Source: Oscheius dolichura (Eukaryota > Nematoda > Chromadorea > Rhabditida > Rhabditidae). From it: a stretch of DNA of 64,000 bases. The notes under the pieces are model-generated. The model was not told the DNA's origin, did no database searches, and worked only from the letters and a program-made list of their open reading frames with translations. A program made the translations under genes and the position numbers. The stretch covers positions 7,812,001-7,876,000 of the forward strand of contig OW051493.1 of NCBI GenBank assembly GCA_932521035.1, read 5' to 3'. Shown here piece by piece: positions 10,659 through 20,715 of this stretch (positions are counted from its first letter, which is position 1; the number at the start of each line of letters is the position of its first letter).

Positions 10659-11144
10659 ATGTCTCGCCCGATCCTTCTTGTCCTCTTTCTGGTCTCCTCT
10701 ATCATGGCTATGCACAAATCTTCGGATATCGCTGCCAGGCTCAATAACGAAGCAACTGAACTCTACAATACGGGACAACTCCCTCAGTTGGCTCAAAATG
10801 TAGTGTGGAATTTAAACTGAAAAGAGTAAAATTGTTCAGTTATTTAACGAAGATGTCATAGTAGTGGTGAAGGAGGTTAATATCGTTGCTAAAGGACGCG
10901 AGCAGGTTGAAGCACTAATCAAAAAGACAGCCGGAAATATCGTAAACGTTAGTCTGTTCCCTCCCCGTTGCAGAAAACTTTTCAGATCGAAGTACAAGAA
11001 ACCTATCGCAATGCAATCGGCAACACCATTGTGGTGGTTGCAAATCTCAACTTCCAAAAGAGAGGCGTTCTGTACCGCTTCGCTCTCGATGAGAAGATCA
11101 TTAACGGAAAGTTCAGCAGCATTATTCTCACCAGTATTTATTAG
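10659..11144 (+). CDS. Small secreted NTF2-like protein 3 (divergent), 135 aa
   Basis: Exons 10659-10799, 10840-10947 and 10986-11144, same gene plan, 136 codons in phase. Signal peptide MSRPILLVLFLVSSIMAM. The N-terminal helix reads NEATELYNTGQLPQLAQN, where genes 1, 2 and 4 have the shared LYNAKDFS. The usual MDYRMxDGRQ strand is replaced by NLNFQKRGVLYRF. Only the C-terminal DEKIINGKFSSI is well kept. The ORF is intact, so this may be a member with changed specificity rather than a decaying copy. Confidence 0.7.
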
Positions 11145-11242
11145 CCTCAAATATATACATTCATAATAGAGCTATTGATTTGTTTGAAGGAATAAAACGG
11201 TAACAGGGCTGTCTACAGACTCATTATGAATTCTCTTTCCCC

Positions 11243-11249
11243 TATAAAA
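11243..11249 (+). promoter_or_regulatory. TATA box, NTF2-like copy 4
   Basis: TATAAAA, 42 bp before the ATG at 11285. The upstream block CATTATGAATTC is shared with gene 2, so the promoter is still intact although the coding region is broken. Confidence 0.55.
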
Positions 11250-11284
11250 CGGCTCAGACGGTGAATTCGATCGTTCTCTTTGAA

Positions 11285-11789
11285 ATGTCTCGCCTGATAA
11301 TTCTCTCCCTCTTCTTAGCTTTAATCTCCCTGGTCATGTCTCACCCTCGGATGTTGTTTATAAACTAAATTTGCGAATGAGGGAGCTCTACAATGCCAAG
11401 GACTTCTCCCGGCTGGTTAAAGAGGTACGTAGGGGAATTAGGGTAGAATACGGGCTTCAGTTGTATACGGAAGATGCCATTGTCGAGGTGAAGAAGTACG
11501 GTATCCGTGTCAAAAGACACCAGCAGATTGAATCCCTCCTCAGCAATACGGCCTTCGGGAAAATCGACCGGGTTGGTTACCTGGAGAAATTATCACTGGA
11601 GAAATTCCTTCAGATCTCATATTTTACAATCGATTATAATCCAATCAGTAAAGCTCATAATATGCACGGTGAGATGTCCTTCATATGTTTGATGGCCGCG
11701 AAGTCATCTACGAAATCCACGAGAACATTGTCAATGAAAAGTTCAGATACTTTGTTCAATCTCATACAGGACTAGATTCGAATAAATAA
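11285..11789 (+). pseudogene. NTF2-like copy 4, two frameshifts
   Basis: The start MSRLIILSLFLALISLVMSH gives a signal peptide, but the frame then runs into TAA at about 11366. The family sequence resumes one base out of frame (VVYKLNLRMRELYNAKDFSR). The second exon reads normally through HQQIESLLSNTAFGKID. In the third exon the family ending DGREVIYEIHENIVNEKF lies in a different frame from the preceding NPISKAHNMHGEMSF, so there is a second frameshift near 11670-11690. Two independent breaks make a sequencing error less likely. The promoter is intact and AATAAA signals follow. Confidence 0.7.
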
Positions 11790-12009
11790 ACATTTGTGAT
11801 GAGATTGATTTGGTGGCTAAAATAGGTAGAGCTCTAAAATTTGGGTTTCGCTTGCTCGAAGAACATGGTGAGTTCTTTACCCGTCACTGATTTTTCGGAA
11901 GACTGCATCTAGGAGTTTACACGGCAATTTACCGTTTTAGACAGGATTAAACAATGTGTAAAAGCGAAATAAAGGCGTCAATAGTTCATTCTGTTCTCTC
12001 GCTGTTCAG

Positions 12010-12607
12010 ATGGCCAACGCTACTCCCGCCCCTGCTGGCGGAGTCGGGGCTTCATCCAACAGTGGAACCCCTTCGCCCAATGTCGTTCCCCGTTTAAACA
12101 TTAACCTCAATGCGGAGGTACGTTTTTTTCGTGAGGAATATGGTAGTTTATGCGATATTTTAGGTGGATGAATACCTGCGGACGAAAGTAAAGAAGCTCT
12201 TGGCGAAGATTATCGAGCACGTCAAAGTGATCGAGAAGTGCCGCAAGGAGGATCGCGAAAAGTGGCAGGAGTTCAACAAGAAGATTGAAGAACTCGAAGC
12301 ACTCCGAGCGGAACGGATGAAGATCAAAAAATATAAGAGAAAGGAAAGAAAAGAAACGGAGAAGAAGGCCGAACCGGAGCAGAAGAGCGAAAACTCGAAG
12401 AGCGGCCAGCCGGCGGCGAAGCAGAGTGTCAAGAAGACGGAGAAGAAGAGCCAGAAGCAGGTGAGTGTCCAGAAGACGCAGGTCAGCATGATGGACCAGC
12501 CCGGGGCCAAGAGCAGCGTCGCCTCTGGCAAGGGAGCCTCTGCCCTCAACCCGAAGAGCATCGTAGAGACGCAGAAGTCCGTGACTAAAACTCTTCAAGA
12601 CATCTAA
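12010..12607 (+). CDS. Basic Lys/Glu-rich coiled-coil protein, 162 aa
   Basis: Exons 12010-12117 and 12164-12607, phase 0. The ATG lies directly on an acceptor (CTGTTCAG/ATG), which suggests SL trans-splicing. The N-terminus is low-complexity Ala/Pro/Gly/Ser. Residues about 37-110 form a highly charged helix (VDEYLRTKVKKLLAKIIEHV and onward, then Lys/Glu runs), and the tail is Ser/Gln/Lys-rich. No signal peptide or membrane segment. I do not recognise the family; an intracellular scaffold-type role is possible but not shown. AATAAA occurs shortly after the stop (about 12620). Confidence 0.65.
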
Positions 12608-13041
12608 ACTGTCGACCAATAAAAATTGTTACAAATTGAAATATTTCCCGAATTATTGGCTCTGTTAACGAATTTCTCGGGCAGATTATACAGGACTCCG
12701 AGGAAAGGACGGCGCCCTCCAAAAATAACGACCACTGGTCCAAAATGATAACGTCCCTTGTTTTTAAAAGCGGCCGGTACGTCGTGGAAACGGAAACTGG
12801 TAAAAAACTGGTTAAAAAATGGTGTGATTCCCGTATTTTTCCTGAAATTTCTCTAATCTTACTTGTTCATCGCGTTCCCTTCCCTTTTCTGCCATTCTCC
12901 CCGCCGTCGTCTTCTCCGAGCGGCATGGATGGTATCTTCTACTTCTTCTGCTTCTGTTCAGTTTTTTTGAGCCGGGGTTCAAAAGGGATCATTTTTAGTC
13001 CATTTTCAAAGCAAACGCGCTTCAAGACTTTTTGCTGGAAA
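12608..13041. other. Short intergenic / possible 5' exon region of BAR gene
   Basis: The BAR reading frame stays open upstream to 12745, but the encoded residues are hydrophobic and Pro/Ser/Phe-rich and do not look like BAR sequence. I treat them as fortuitous. An unrecognised first exon of the BAR gene may lie here. Confidence 0.3.
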
Positions 13042-13965
13042 ATGGCCGTTACACAGCGCCCTGTCCACTCCGCCTCAAAACCTCAATTTTTAGGCTTCGG
13101 ATTTACGCGAAAGATCAAATTTATGATCCAAAAGAAGCAGGGAAACATTGAGAAGACGGAAATGACGAACGAATTCACAACAGAACGTCAAAATTACATC
13201 GTCTACAAGGACACTCTGCTGGAGTTGACGAATGCGTTGGAGACGATCATCCAGCCCCAGGAAACAGCCAGCAAAGAAGAGGAAAGTATCAGCGAAAGCG
13301 ACAACAATGAGGAACCGCTCGGGCCGATCAAGGAACTGGCCGGCGGAATCTATGCCATCGACGAGGATATGAAGGATTTCGAAACGGAAAAAGCACAAGA
13401 AGCCCTGGAGAAATTGAAAGAGGTCGAACAGGCGCTGTCGTCGTTGGAAGGATTGGGAACCGGCGCGTTGAAGAAGTTGGAAGAAGTGCGAAAGGAGGTG
13501 GCGAATTGGGAAAAGGGGACAAAAGTCGAGATGGAGTTGGAAAGAGCGGGACACACGGTATACAATGGACTGGAAGTGGTCATGGAACACCAGGAGGCGA
13601 TGATCACGGCCATTCAACCGCTGAAAGACTTCAGAACCAGTTAAAAAAGGAATTCGAGAAGAAGATGCAAGATTTTGACACGTGAGCGGGGAGAACAACT
13701 ATCAACGGGGTTTAGGGCTAAGAATAGCATGGATCTGGCCAAATTCGAGCTGCAGAAGTCGAAAACGACAGCAGAAATTGAGGAGGCAGCCGTCGGGTAC
13801 AAGAAGACGGTGGAGATTTTTGACGGTTGCTGCTCCAGGGCCATCAATGAGCTGGTCAACCTGCCCCGGCTACAGGAACTACACGGCGAGGCCCTAATAA
13901 CCATCCTGACAATTCACAGAGAATTTCATCATCTCATGACCACGTCTCTTCAAAAATTCAAATGA
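13042..13965 (+). CDS. BAR-domain protein (amphiphysin/endophilin-like), apparent frameshift
   Basis: The start was chosen at MAVTQRP; an acceptor at about 13091 (TTTTTAG) before the BAR helix is the alternative. The protein shows FTRKIKFMIQKKQGNIEKTE (BAR helix-0/1 pattern), an acidic insert, long helices (LEKLKEVEQALSSLEGLG...), then QDFDTAKNSMDLAKFELQ and a last helix ending HHLMTTSLQKFK. That order matches BAR modules, which form curved dimers that bind and bend membranes. A 35-bp intron lies at about 13681-13715. Between KDF (13636) and LKKEFEKKMQDFD the reading frame changes by one with no splice signals, so there is an apparent indel near 13638-13645. AATAAA near 13998. Confidence 0.6.
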
Positions 13966-14130
13966 TAGCTACAAATGAGAGATAATAATAAGGCTCGAAA
14001 TAAAAGTTATACTATAGCCACTGTATCCTTTTTTGCCACAATTAGAGTCATTCTGGGCAGAGTTTATTAATAAAGTTTATTCACATCTTCCAAAGCTTCG
14101 TTTTCAACATTAAAGTATTTGCTGCCGCCC

Positions 14131-14800
14131 TCATAGTAGTCTTATATCGTCTTTTTCCATCTCACTTTCCCAGGAAGGCCGCGGTTCTCCGTCCAATCTT
14201 TGCTTCGGAGTTCTCCATTTAATTACTGCTTCAGGTGCATAGTACATCCTCTTGTTAGATTTCATTGATACAAGGATTGAAGATGGCTCCATGTTGAAGG
14301 AGCGGATGACAGTACTGCCAGATAAGTTCGTCGTGTGGCCAATTATCACCAACATGGTTTTTGATGGAATATACTTCGACACGCCTCTGCTTGCTGTTAG
14401 TGTCGAACATATCCTGGAAATATCGCTAAAGAGAAACAGGGAAAAATTACCGATCACACTTTGCTTTCTGGGGGATTGTTAGCCGCGAGATCTGATCCAC
14501 AATATTCCCTCCTCCGAGAACCGTGAAAAGCAATATTTTCCATGATATCCATTTTTCATTTTCAGGTATACAAATTTGAGAGGATGTATGCCTCTGAAAA
14601 TAGGAGTCATAATTGGAAAGAAGAGAAAGAAAAGAAATGAGGGATTTTGTTTTTAGGTGAGAAAAACACGAGCGACCGCTCGAAAAATATAGGGGCAGTG
14701 GGCGCTCTTTTCCGCGCCCAAATGGTTCAGAGACGGAGAACTGTGCAGGAGCAGGGAGAGGGGTCAGCAGATGGCAGAGTTGCATAAGTAAACACACGAG
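14131..14800 (-). CDS. Unknown minus-strand protein, two exons (tentative)
   Basis: The second exon (14131-14425) is joined to the first (14451 upwards) by a 25-bp gap with GT...CTTTAG signals, in phase 2, giving one open frame. Parts are PENEKWISWKILLFTVLGGG, then MLVIIGHTTNLSGSTVI and a charged tail. The 25-bp intron would be very short, so the model is weak. The 5' part overlaps a duplicated block also found at 16450-16790, next to another minus-strand ORF with a related segment (SQIYLPKNYNWTPRKI). I do not recognise the family. Confidence 0.3.
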
Positions 14801-14850
14801 TGATCCTGCCGTTTTGCGGTGACCTTACAATCTCCGAGAGGATACAGTGA
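14560..14850. repeat. Diverged duplicate of 16450-16790
   Basis: Both blocks share, in order, AATTTGAGA..ATGTATGC, GACGGAGAACTGTGCAGGAG, GTTGCATAAGTAAACACACG, AGTGATCCTGCC and AATCTCCGAGAGGATA, with unrelated spacers of similar length. The match spans about 300 bp in direct orientation, 1.9 kb apart. Confidence 0.75.
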
Positions 14851-15111
14851 TTTTGAAAGTGAGACATTCAAAAACCTCCCTTGCAATGAGAAATTGGAGG
14901 TGTTTCACCACTTCTCGCAAGATATGCGGCCCGCATAACAGTGAGAAATTCAAAGTGGAAGTTGGCGGGAGAAACTTTGCCCTTCTCTTCAACGCAAGGG
15001 CGATGTTATGCCAGTTTGACCTTGATTGAAGTTAGAAATTGGAGATATAATGCCATCAATTCTTGAAGAATGACGCCAAAACGGTTAGAAATTTAAAAAC
15101 CTGCATCGCTA

Positions 15112-15117
15112 TATAAA
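15112..15117 (+). promoter_or_regulatory. TATA box of gene at 15251
   Basis: TATAAA in the context CGCTATATAAACGG, about 140 bp before the ATG. Confidence 0.45.
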
Positions 15118-15250
15118 CGGCTCCACGGGAGCATCACCCACAGAATCGACTTCAGTCGCTGTTTTGTTCCCTAATTTATCCAATTGAACCATTTCTGTCC
15201 CTCATTTTCTGACCAAAAGTGTTACAGTATCCCTCGCAAACAAGCAGAAA

Positions 15251-15713
15251 ATGGTCATTGGAGTAGCCATCTCTCCTCTTGTTATCTTAGCTCCGGCCGC
15301 TGGAGCCACTCTTGGAGTGGTTGGAGGAGCCGGGATAACTTCAGCTGTTAGCGCAGCCATAGCTTCCGGCCCAATTGGATGGATCAGTCTCGGCAATGGT
15401 AGGTCTTGACAGGTGTACTGTATACTTTCCCTCTTTGGAGTTATTTCCCCGGTTAAAAAAAGCAAATTCAGATGGGAAGTCGTGGGACTGTTGGCGTGTT
15501 GTTCTTCATGACTTTGAGAGCTACTCCCCACGTGGCCGTCTTCTAAAAGATGTTGCTGCTGATCCCAGAGTGAAGGAGATCCGCACCGAAACAAAAGAAG
15601 GTCACTGGCCACAGTACTGGCTAAAGAATGAGTGGAATGAGGAGTTCCGCATCGACTACGTTCAGCTCTCCGACGGGGAGATTGCTGCCCATGCTGTTCG
15701 CATCGAACCATGA
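15251..15713 (+). CDS. Unknown small protein with Gly/Ala-rich hydrophobic N-terminus, 130 aa
   Basis: Exons 15251-15398 and 15472-15713 with a 73-bp intron, phase 1, in frame. Residues 1-48 are hydrophobic and small-residue rich (GVAISPLVILAPAAGATLGV, then VVGGAGITSAVSAAIASGP): one or two membrane-inserting helices with Gly-x-x-x-Gly spacing. Residues 50-130 are soluble and charged, with three Trp near SWDCWRV and HWPQYWLKNEW. A TATA box (15112) and AATAAA (about 15761) frame it. The hydrophobic part recalls the C-terminal segments of the LRAT genes in this window, but the rest does not. I do not recognise the family. Confidence 0.6.
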
Positions 15714-15913
15714 AACAGAGAACCCCCATAACTACATTCAACTATGTATTCATTTTAAAAATAAAAGAATAAGTTTCCAGTTTTCAAGCAAACCGTAAAA
15801 ATGTCTGGCAAATCCCAGACAAATGCCCTATTCTTCACTTTAGCCGACCTTCTTTTGATATCCTCCTTATCAATTCTGATTTTATAACAGCGCAGAACTT
15901 TATAACGTACAAT

Positions 15914-16330
15914 TTATTCAAAATTAGAACGTGGCAGAATCAAACAAAGAAAGAGATCACACAAAATTTGCTGTACATTGGAGTGATTACTAAAAGAAGA
16001 TTGCCGTATGGGAAGGGGGCATGTAAGGGGTGGGGTCGTAAAGTGAGAAGAAAATGAGGGGAAAGGAACTACGGGAAACCACCCATACTCATGATCTTTG
16101 AGGAAATTTTGCCAAAAGTCCTTCGAGTAAACATCTGATGACGTCAATGTGATCTTGACTGAATCTTGATCGACTGGCTCCATTAGGAAATTGTTAACTG
16201 TTTTGTACAAATTTGTAGAGCTCCTCCAGGGATTTTTCTGACATTCTTCGTCTAGTTCTTCTGCTTTAACGTTTTTGCTACCGTCCTCATTACTTAGCTG
16301 CACAATTGGTATCCAGTCAACAATACGGCA
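15914..16330 (-). CDS. Unknown minus-strand ORF (tentative exon)
   Basis: The open frame reads WIPIVQLSNEDGSKNVKAEE and on through NLYKTVNNFLMEPVDQDSVK to DFWQNFLKDHEYGWFP, normal soluble-protein composition. After that it becomes Pro/Ser/Phe-rich and is probably past a donor. No start codon or partner exon can be fixed. It sits downstream of the duplicated block at 16450-16790, as the ORF at 14131 sits downstream of the other copy, so both may be members of one small family. Confidence 0.35.
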   Translation of the reverse strand, partial: CRIVDWIPIVQLSNEDGSKNVKAEELDEECQKNPWRSSTNLYKTVNNFLMEPVDQDSVKITLTSSDVYSKDFWQNFLKDHEYGWFPVVPFPSFSSHFTTPPLTCPLPIRQSSFSNHSNVQQILCDLFLCLILPRSNFE

Positions 16331-16449
16331 TACAGCGTGGCGTCTAAAAATAGCCCTTCAAAGTGATTATAAAAAATATACCTGTGGGTGGGAATTTCAT
16401 AGGTGTACGCGATAAAAGTGATATCTTTCTCGGTGTCCAGTTATAATTT

Positions 16450-16790
16450 TTAGGCAGATAAATTTGAGAAAATGTATGCTTCTGAAAACAGAAGTCATTT
16501 TTAATAAGAAGGGAAAGAAAGAGAGAAGGATAAACGTTTTTAGGTGAGGAAGACAGTGACAGCTCGAAACGTGTAGGGGAGGGCACAGAGAAACGAAGGG
16601 CAGGGCCTAAGCGGCTGCTCTCTTTCGCGCCCATATGGGAATGTCCAGAGACGGAGAACTGTGCAGGAGGAGGGCGTGGGGACAGCAGAGGGCAGTTGCA
16701 TAAGTAAACACACGAGTGATCCTGCCATTTGGCCGTGCCCCTTTCGCGCTGACCTCGCAATCTCCGAGAGGATAGGCTGAGATATCATAG
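16450..16790. repeat. Diverged duplicate of 14560-14850
   Basis: Second member of the direct repeat pair described at 14560. Translations of the two copies do not agree over any long stretch, so I read the block as non-coding or UTR/promoter sequence. Confidence 0.7.
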
Positions 16791-16957
16791 AGAGCCGATA
16801 AACGCTTCTAGATGGTGCACTTATTAATCGAATGATTTCATATGATGACAAAACGAACACAAGAGACAAGGACTCGAGGAAGAGTTGCTTCCGAGACGAA
16901 TAAGATGGATAAATCTTTATTTAGAACACATTTTTACATAGGGAAAGCACAGCCTTG

Positions 16958-18366
16958 TTACGCATCATAATGCCCTGAATTATTATGAGGAAAATAGACA
17001 TAGCCAGTCTGGATGGGATTGCGGTACTCCCTGCTGAAGACACTGATACCCGTGACCTTTAAAATGACCCCCATCTCATTCAAAAGAGGCTGGATATCCC
17101 GGGCCCCTCGGCTGTCACTCAAAATATGGAATAATATTTTGGCTTCGTCGTCCCTTTCAGCAGCTAATTCGACTAATCCTTTCGTCACAGTTAGGGCATC
17201 TTCCAGTGAATCGGCATAGACTGGGGCTATCTGAAGTTTGAGGAGACTGCAAGGAAAGGAAAGGGCAGACTTTGAAGAGGTGACTGTCTTTGAGGGAGGT
17301 CGGTGTCAACCCGGCCATTGCGACCACTTCATTAGCCTCGTTGAGAAGAAGATGACCGGCTGTGAAGGGCAGGTCGAAGAAAAATCTGAAAATGGGTTCA
17401 ATATATCGTAGAAAATCTTTTGCCAACAAATAGAGCCAAAAAAGGATTAACAGAACTTTCGGAAGAAATATTGAATGCTGTAGCAGCAGCAAGCTCACCT
17501 CTTCAGAAAGTCGGAACGATCTTTTCCCGTTACTTTCTTATCAAAATCATAGAACTTCTTCTTTTCCTCATCATTGAGATCTCTAATTGGCCGGATGGTT
17601 CTATTCTGAACGTCAAAATTGGCTAATTCCGTTCAGCCCTCCGTTGTACAGGAAAGAAACCGGGAGATTCGGTAACTTTTAGTACCGACAAGTTTTAAAA
17701 GTGTGCAAAAATAATGGCAGAGCCATAATGCTAACAATCTTGAGCCACAAAAGAGCCTTTCTCCGGCAAATGAAGCCCTTCGTCCCAGCCCCTTGGGTGC
17801 CCGGCAGGAAATCTACCCATCCAACTAACCTCCATGTTCTCTCTCCTCAAACAAAAATCAGACATCTGCTTCCAGGAAAGGATAGCTTGGCTGACACTTG
17901 GTCCGATATGAGGAAACCCTCTGATTTTATATTTGGGCAGCATATCAGGCACTAAAACATTGTAATAGGGTGTTTTTCATAGAAAAAACCTTACCAGCTC
18001 TCAAACCGACGGTATAATCCTTGGGTATTCTATCAATAGCCCGTTTCCAAAGAATTGAGCCAATTCCTTGTGACCTCAAGTCCTCGCGAACGTAGTAGAA
18101 GCCAATGAAGGCAATATTATCATACTCATTCCAGACAACTGATCCCAGATAGAGACCGTCTATTATTTTCCAATTTTAGATAAAGAGAGGTAGAAGATAC
18201 CCTCATCCTTAGCCACTACGGAATGTGTTGAGTGGAGGAACGGGGTCAAGACGAGGACGGAGTGGTCGTCCGATTTCCAGAGCTCTTCTTCTATGTTTTG
18301 GCGCCATTGGAGCCAGGTCAAATCGTGGCAATCAACATCATCAAAAATTTGATAGTCTGTAGACAT
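16958..18366 (-). CDS. Nematode GNAT acetyltransferase (DUF1248 + second GNAT-like half)
   Basis: The ATG at 18366 lies one base after an acceptor (TTTTCGTTCAG). Exon 1 (18201-18366) MSTDYQIFDDVDCHDL...; exon 2 (17995-18159) carries the acetyl-CoA loop in FYYVREDLRSQGIGSILWKR (motif R/Q-x-x-G-x-G/A). An exon near 17830-17950 has MLPKYKIRGFPHIG, followed by one near 17500-17625 with FDKKVTGKDRSDFLKR, then FFFDLPFTAGHLLLNE, and a last exon with IAPVYADSLEDALTV ending at 16958. This arrangement, a first GNAT domain followed by a second half with a conserved Ala-Pro-x-Tyr-Ala-Asp, is typical of the DUF1248 group known mainly in nematodes. The acceptor molecule is unknown. Introns of about 40 bp are phase-consistent where checked. 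Confidence 0.75.
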
Positions 18367-19280
18367 TCTGAACGAGAAAATGAAGAAAGGGAAATGGTGG
18401 ATTGTGAAAAGAGAGGCAATAATGGTCGACAACGGCTATTTTTCTTTAAAAGATCGTTTTACATAGCTATGAAAGTTACTATTAGTGAAAAGACTCCCAG
18501 CAAAGATAAGGAAATTAATTTATGGCAGAATTGCTTCTCTAAACCATGAATGGATCCTAAAATTCTTTAAAAATCCTTAATTATATCAAGAAGACCACAA
18601 AAATCGCTCAGAATTGGTTATTTTTTGAATTTCCCCATAGGCGTCAACAAGAAATGCTCAAAACTTTGAACTCGCAATTATTGCTCGGGCACAGGTGAGC
18701 CAAGTATTGAAATTACTAAACTACAGGGGCTATTAGTGTAAAATTACAAAAATAGGTATACTTATAGCTAAAAATAGGAGAAAATAGGTGCAAAATAGAC
18801 AAATTAGATGCAAGAGACGACACCACAAAGGACACAAACACGTGTGTTTTGGCAATTGCCGTCGGGCGCTGGGTCGCTCTCGCTCTCTTTTATTGATCTT
18901 GGCCCGATCATTTGACCAGTAACAGACGTGTAAACAACATCCGGAGAGGGAAAAATAAGGCAACATGTTGGTCTCCCTGATTTTGGAGAGGAGATAAATT
19001 GCCACCCATAAAGAATCCCTACAAATTGAAATAAAGCACATGTTCCCTAAATAAAATATATATTCCCTGGCTATCCAAAAGAACAAATATGCCCATTTTA
19101 GTCCCTTAAATGGATGAGTAAATAACAATAAAAGAGAGCGAGAAAGATCAGTTACGCGCAGTTTTTGATGTCTTCAAGAATGGAGAACAGTTCAACTGGA
19201 AGGGAGTTGTCGTGTGATGTTTGCCTTTTTGTAGTCCCCTGGGGGCAGCCTCTTATCTTTATTGAAAGCCGAGGTCACAG
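18367..19280. other. Intergenic, no gene seen
   Basis: AT-rich. The longest minus ORF (18733-19128) is rich in Phe/Leu/Ile/Cys with no start context or splice partners, and I do not support it. It holds the promoters of the minus-strand GNAT gene and the receptor gene. Confidence 0.4.
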
Positions 19281-20715
19281 ATGAACTACACAATCTGTGA
19301 AGTGGATCACCGACTGAGACAGGGATATCTTATCTTTCAATATGCCATTTTGGCGGTAAGTTTCCGTTTCTGTGGCCACCTCCAGAAGCTCTCTTCCCAG
19401 CAACGTTTGGCCATGGAGCCTCTCTACTTTTGGCTACAGTAATCCGTTAAAGACCTCCAATTTTTAGATCAGTATCCCCGTCAATATAACCGGCCTCAAC
19501 CTCATCTATTGCGACAGATCAACCCGTGTTAAATGGCTCATTTTCAACAACCAGCTCTGGTTTTTCATCTTCAATATCTTCATTTCTGGCCTGACCACAC
19601 CGATTTGGGGATTCCCTGTTCCTACCTATGCTTCAGTTGGATTGCTCAATAAATTCTCTATTCATCCGCTGATACAATTGGAAGTTACTGTAGCCTGCAT
19701 CTCCTGTATTGCTGGATCGACGATACATCTCTTCTTCTACCGTCACCAGACACTCCTGCCAGATTCTCATCCAAGAGCATTCGGGAGAGGGGTAACTGTG
19801 GCATTCCTGGGGATATTCTACCTCTATAGTTTTTCTATTATTGGAGCTGTTTATTATGTTCTATGTGGGGATCGAGACGCTTGTATTATCGCCTATTCAA
19901 GGGTAAGCGCTTCGATTTAAAAAGAGGTTGTGAAACAGCGCTGCCACATTCTAAAAAGCGGTCCAAGTTTTGAAGGAAACAGTCGATCCTGGTTTATTTG
20001 CCCCGATCCCGTGGCTCTACAGTAATTTTGGATATGTCGATCCATTTCAGGACTACCTCTGTCTACCTCCAGAAGTCTTTCTTCATGATACTGTCCTGAT
20101 ATCCTTGGATAATCTGACCTTTCTCCTAATCTACGCCTATATTTTCTGTCTCAGTTGGATAACTCTAGTCATTCTCTTGGTAGGTTCCATTTTTTGAGAA
20201 AGAGCCTAGATGTCCAGCAGCTTGCCATACAATCCCGAAATTTAGGTTATTGACTCATTCAGAGCCATAAAATATGGAGAGGAGAGGATGTCTCAACAGA
20301 CCAAGGACCAGTTGAGGAAATCCTTGAGGAAAATAGTCTTTCAGGTATGGAAACCCTTTCCGTTTTCGAAAATGCTTCAGATCGGTGTCTATTTTCTCTG
20401 TATAGTGATTCCCACGACGTCGATTGCCGCTGTTGTTGTTGCGAAAGTCAACAGCGAAGGTACAAATTCGCACAAATCTTTATCCCGGTCTAATTGCAGC
20501 CACAATCCATTTTTCAATGTCCCTAATCTCTTGTAATTCCACCATTGGCTCTCTCTATGCAATTTGCTCCAATCAGAAGTACAGAAATTACTTGTTAGGC
20601 CTCCTCTTGAGGAAGAAGGACCTTTCCGGTAGTAATACTCACAGATCTCTCGTTAACACTGTCTATTTCAGTTGGCACAAGGCTCTTTACCCGAGTCTCG
20701 ACCTTCTCCAGATAG
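19281..20715 (+). CDS. 7TM serpentine chemoreceptor (Str superfamily, Srh-like), 329 aa
   Basis: Seven exons: 19281-19355, 19468-19902, 20051-20179, 20246-20344, 20381-20459, 20500-20628, 20672-20715; 330 codons, every join in phase. Start MNYTICEVDHRLRQGYL. Family landmarks are KWLIFNNQLWFFIFN with the Pro-rich TM2/TM3 turn (TPIWGFPVPTYASVGLL), loop Cys residues (LCGDRDAC), the cytoplasmic helix SQQTKDQLRKSLRKI before TM6, and a TM7 ending YRNYLLGLLLRKK. Such receptors are G-protein coupled and usually sit on amphid cilia to sense odorants or pheromones. The 148-bp third-exon acceptor (20050) was chosen over nearer ones because only it keeps phase and matches the pseudogene copy at 7609. Confidence 0.85.

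Noticed and set aside
12107..12619. 170-residue minus ORF
   Set aside because: Antisense of the Lys/Glu-rich coiled-coil gene; Leu/Phe-rich by codon complement only.
13090..13698. 202-residue minus ORF
   Set aside because: Antisense of the BAR-domain gene, whose helix pattern and intron support the plus strand.
19903..20050. Open frame VLKETVDPGLFAPIPWLYSN as an extra receptor exon
   Set aside because: No donor gives the needed phase. The acceptor at 20050 keeps phase and matches the exon start in the pseudogene copy, so this stretch is intron.
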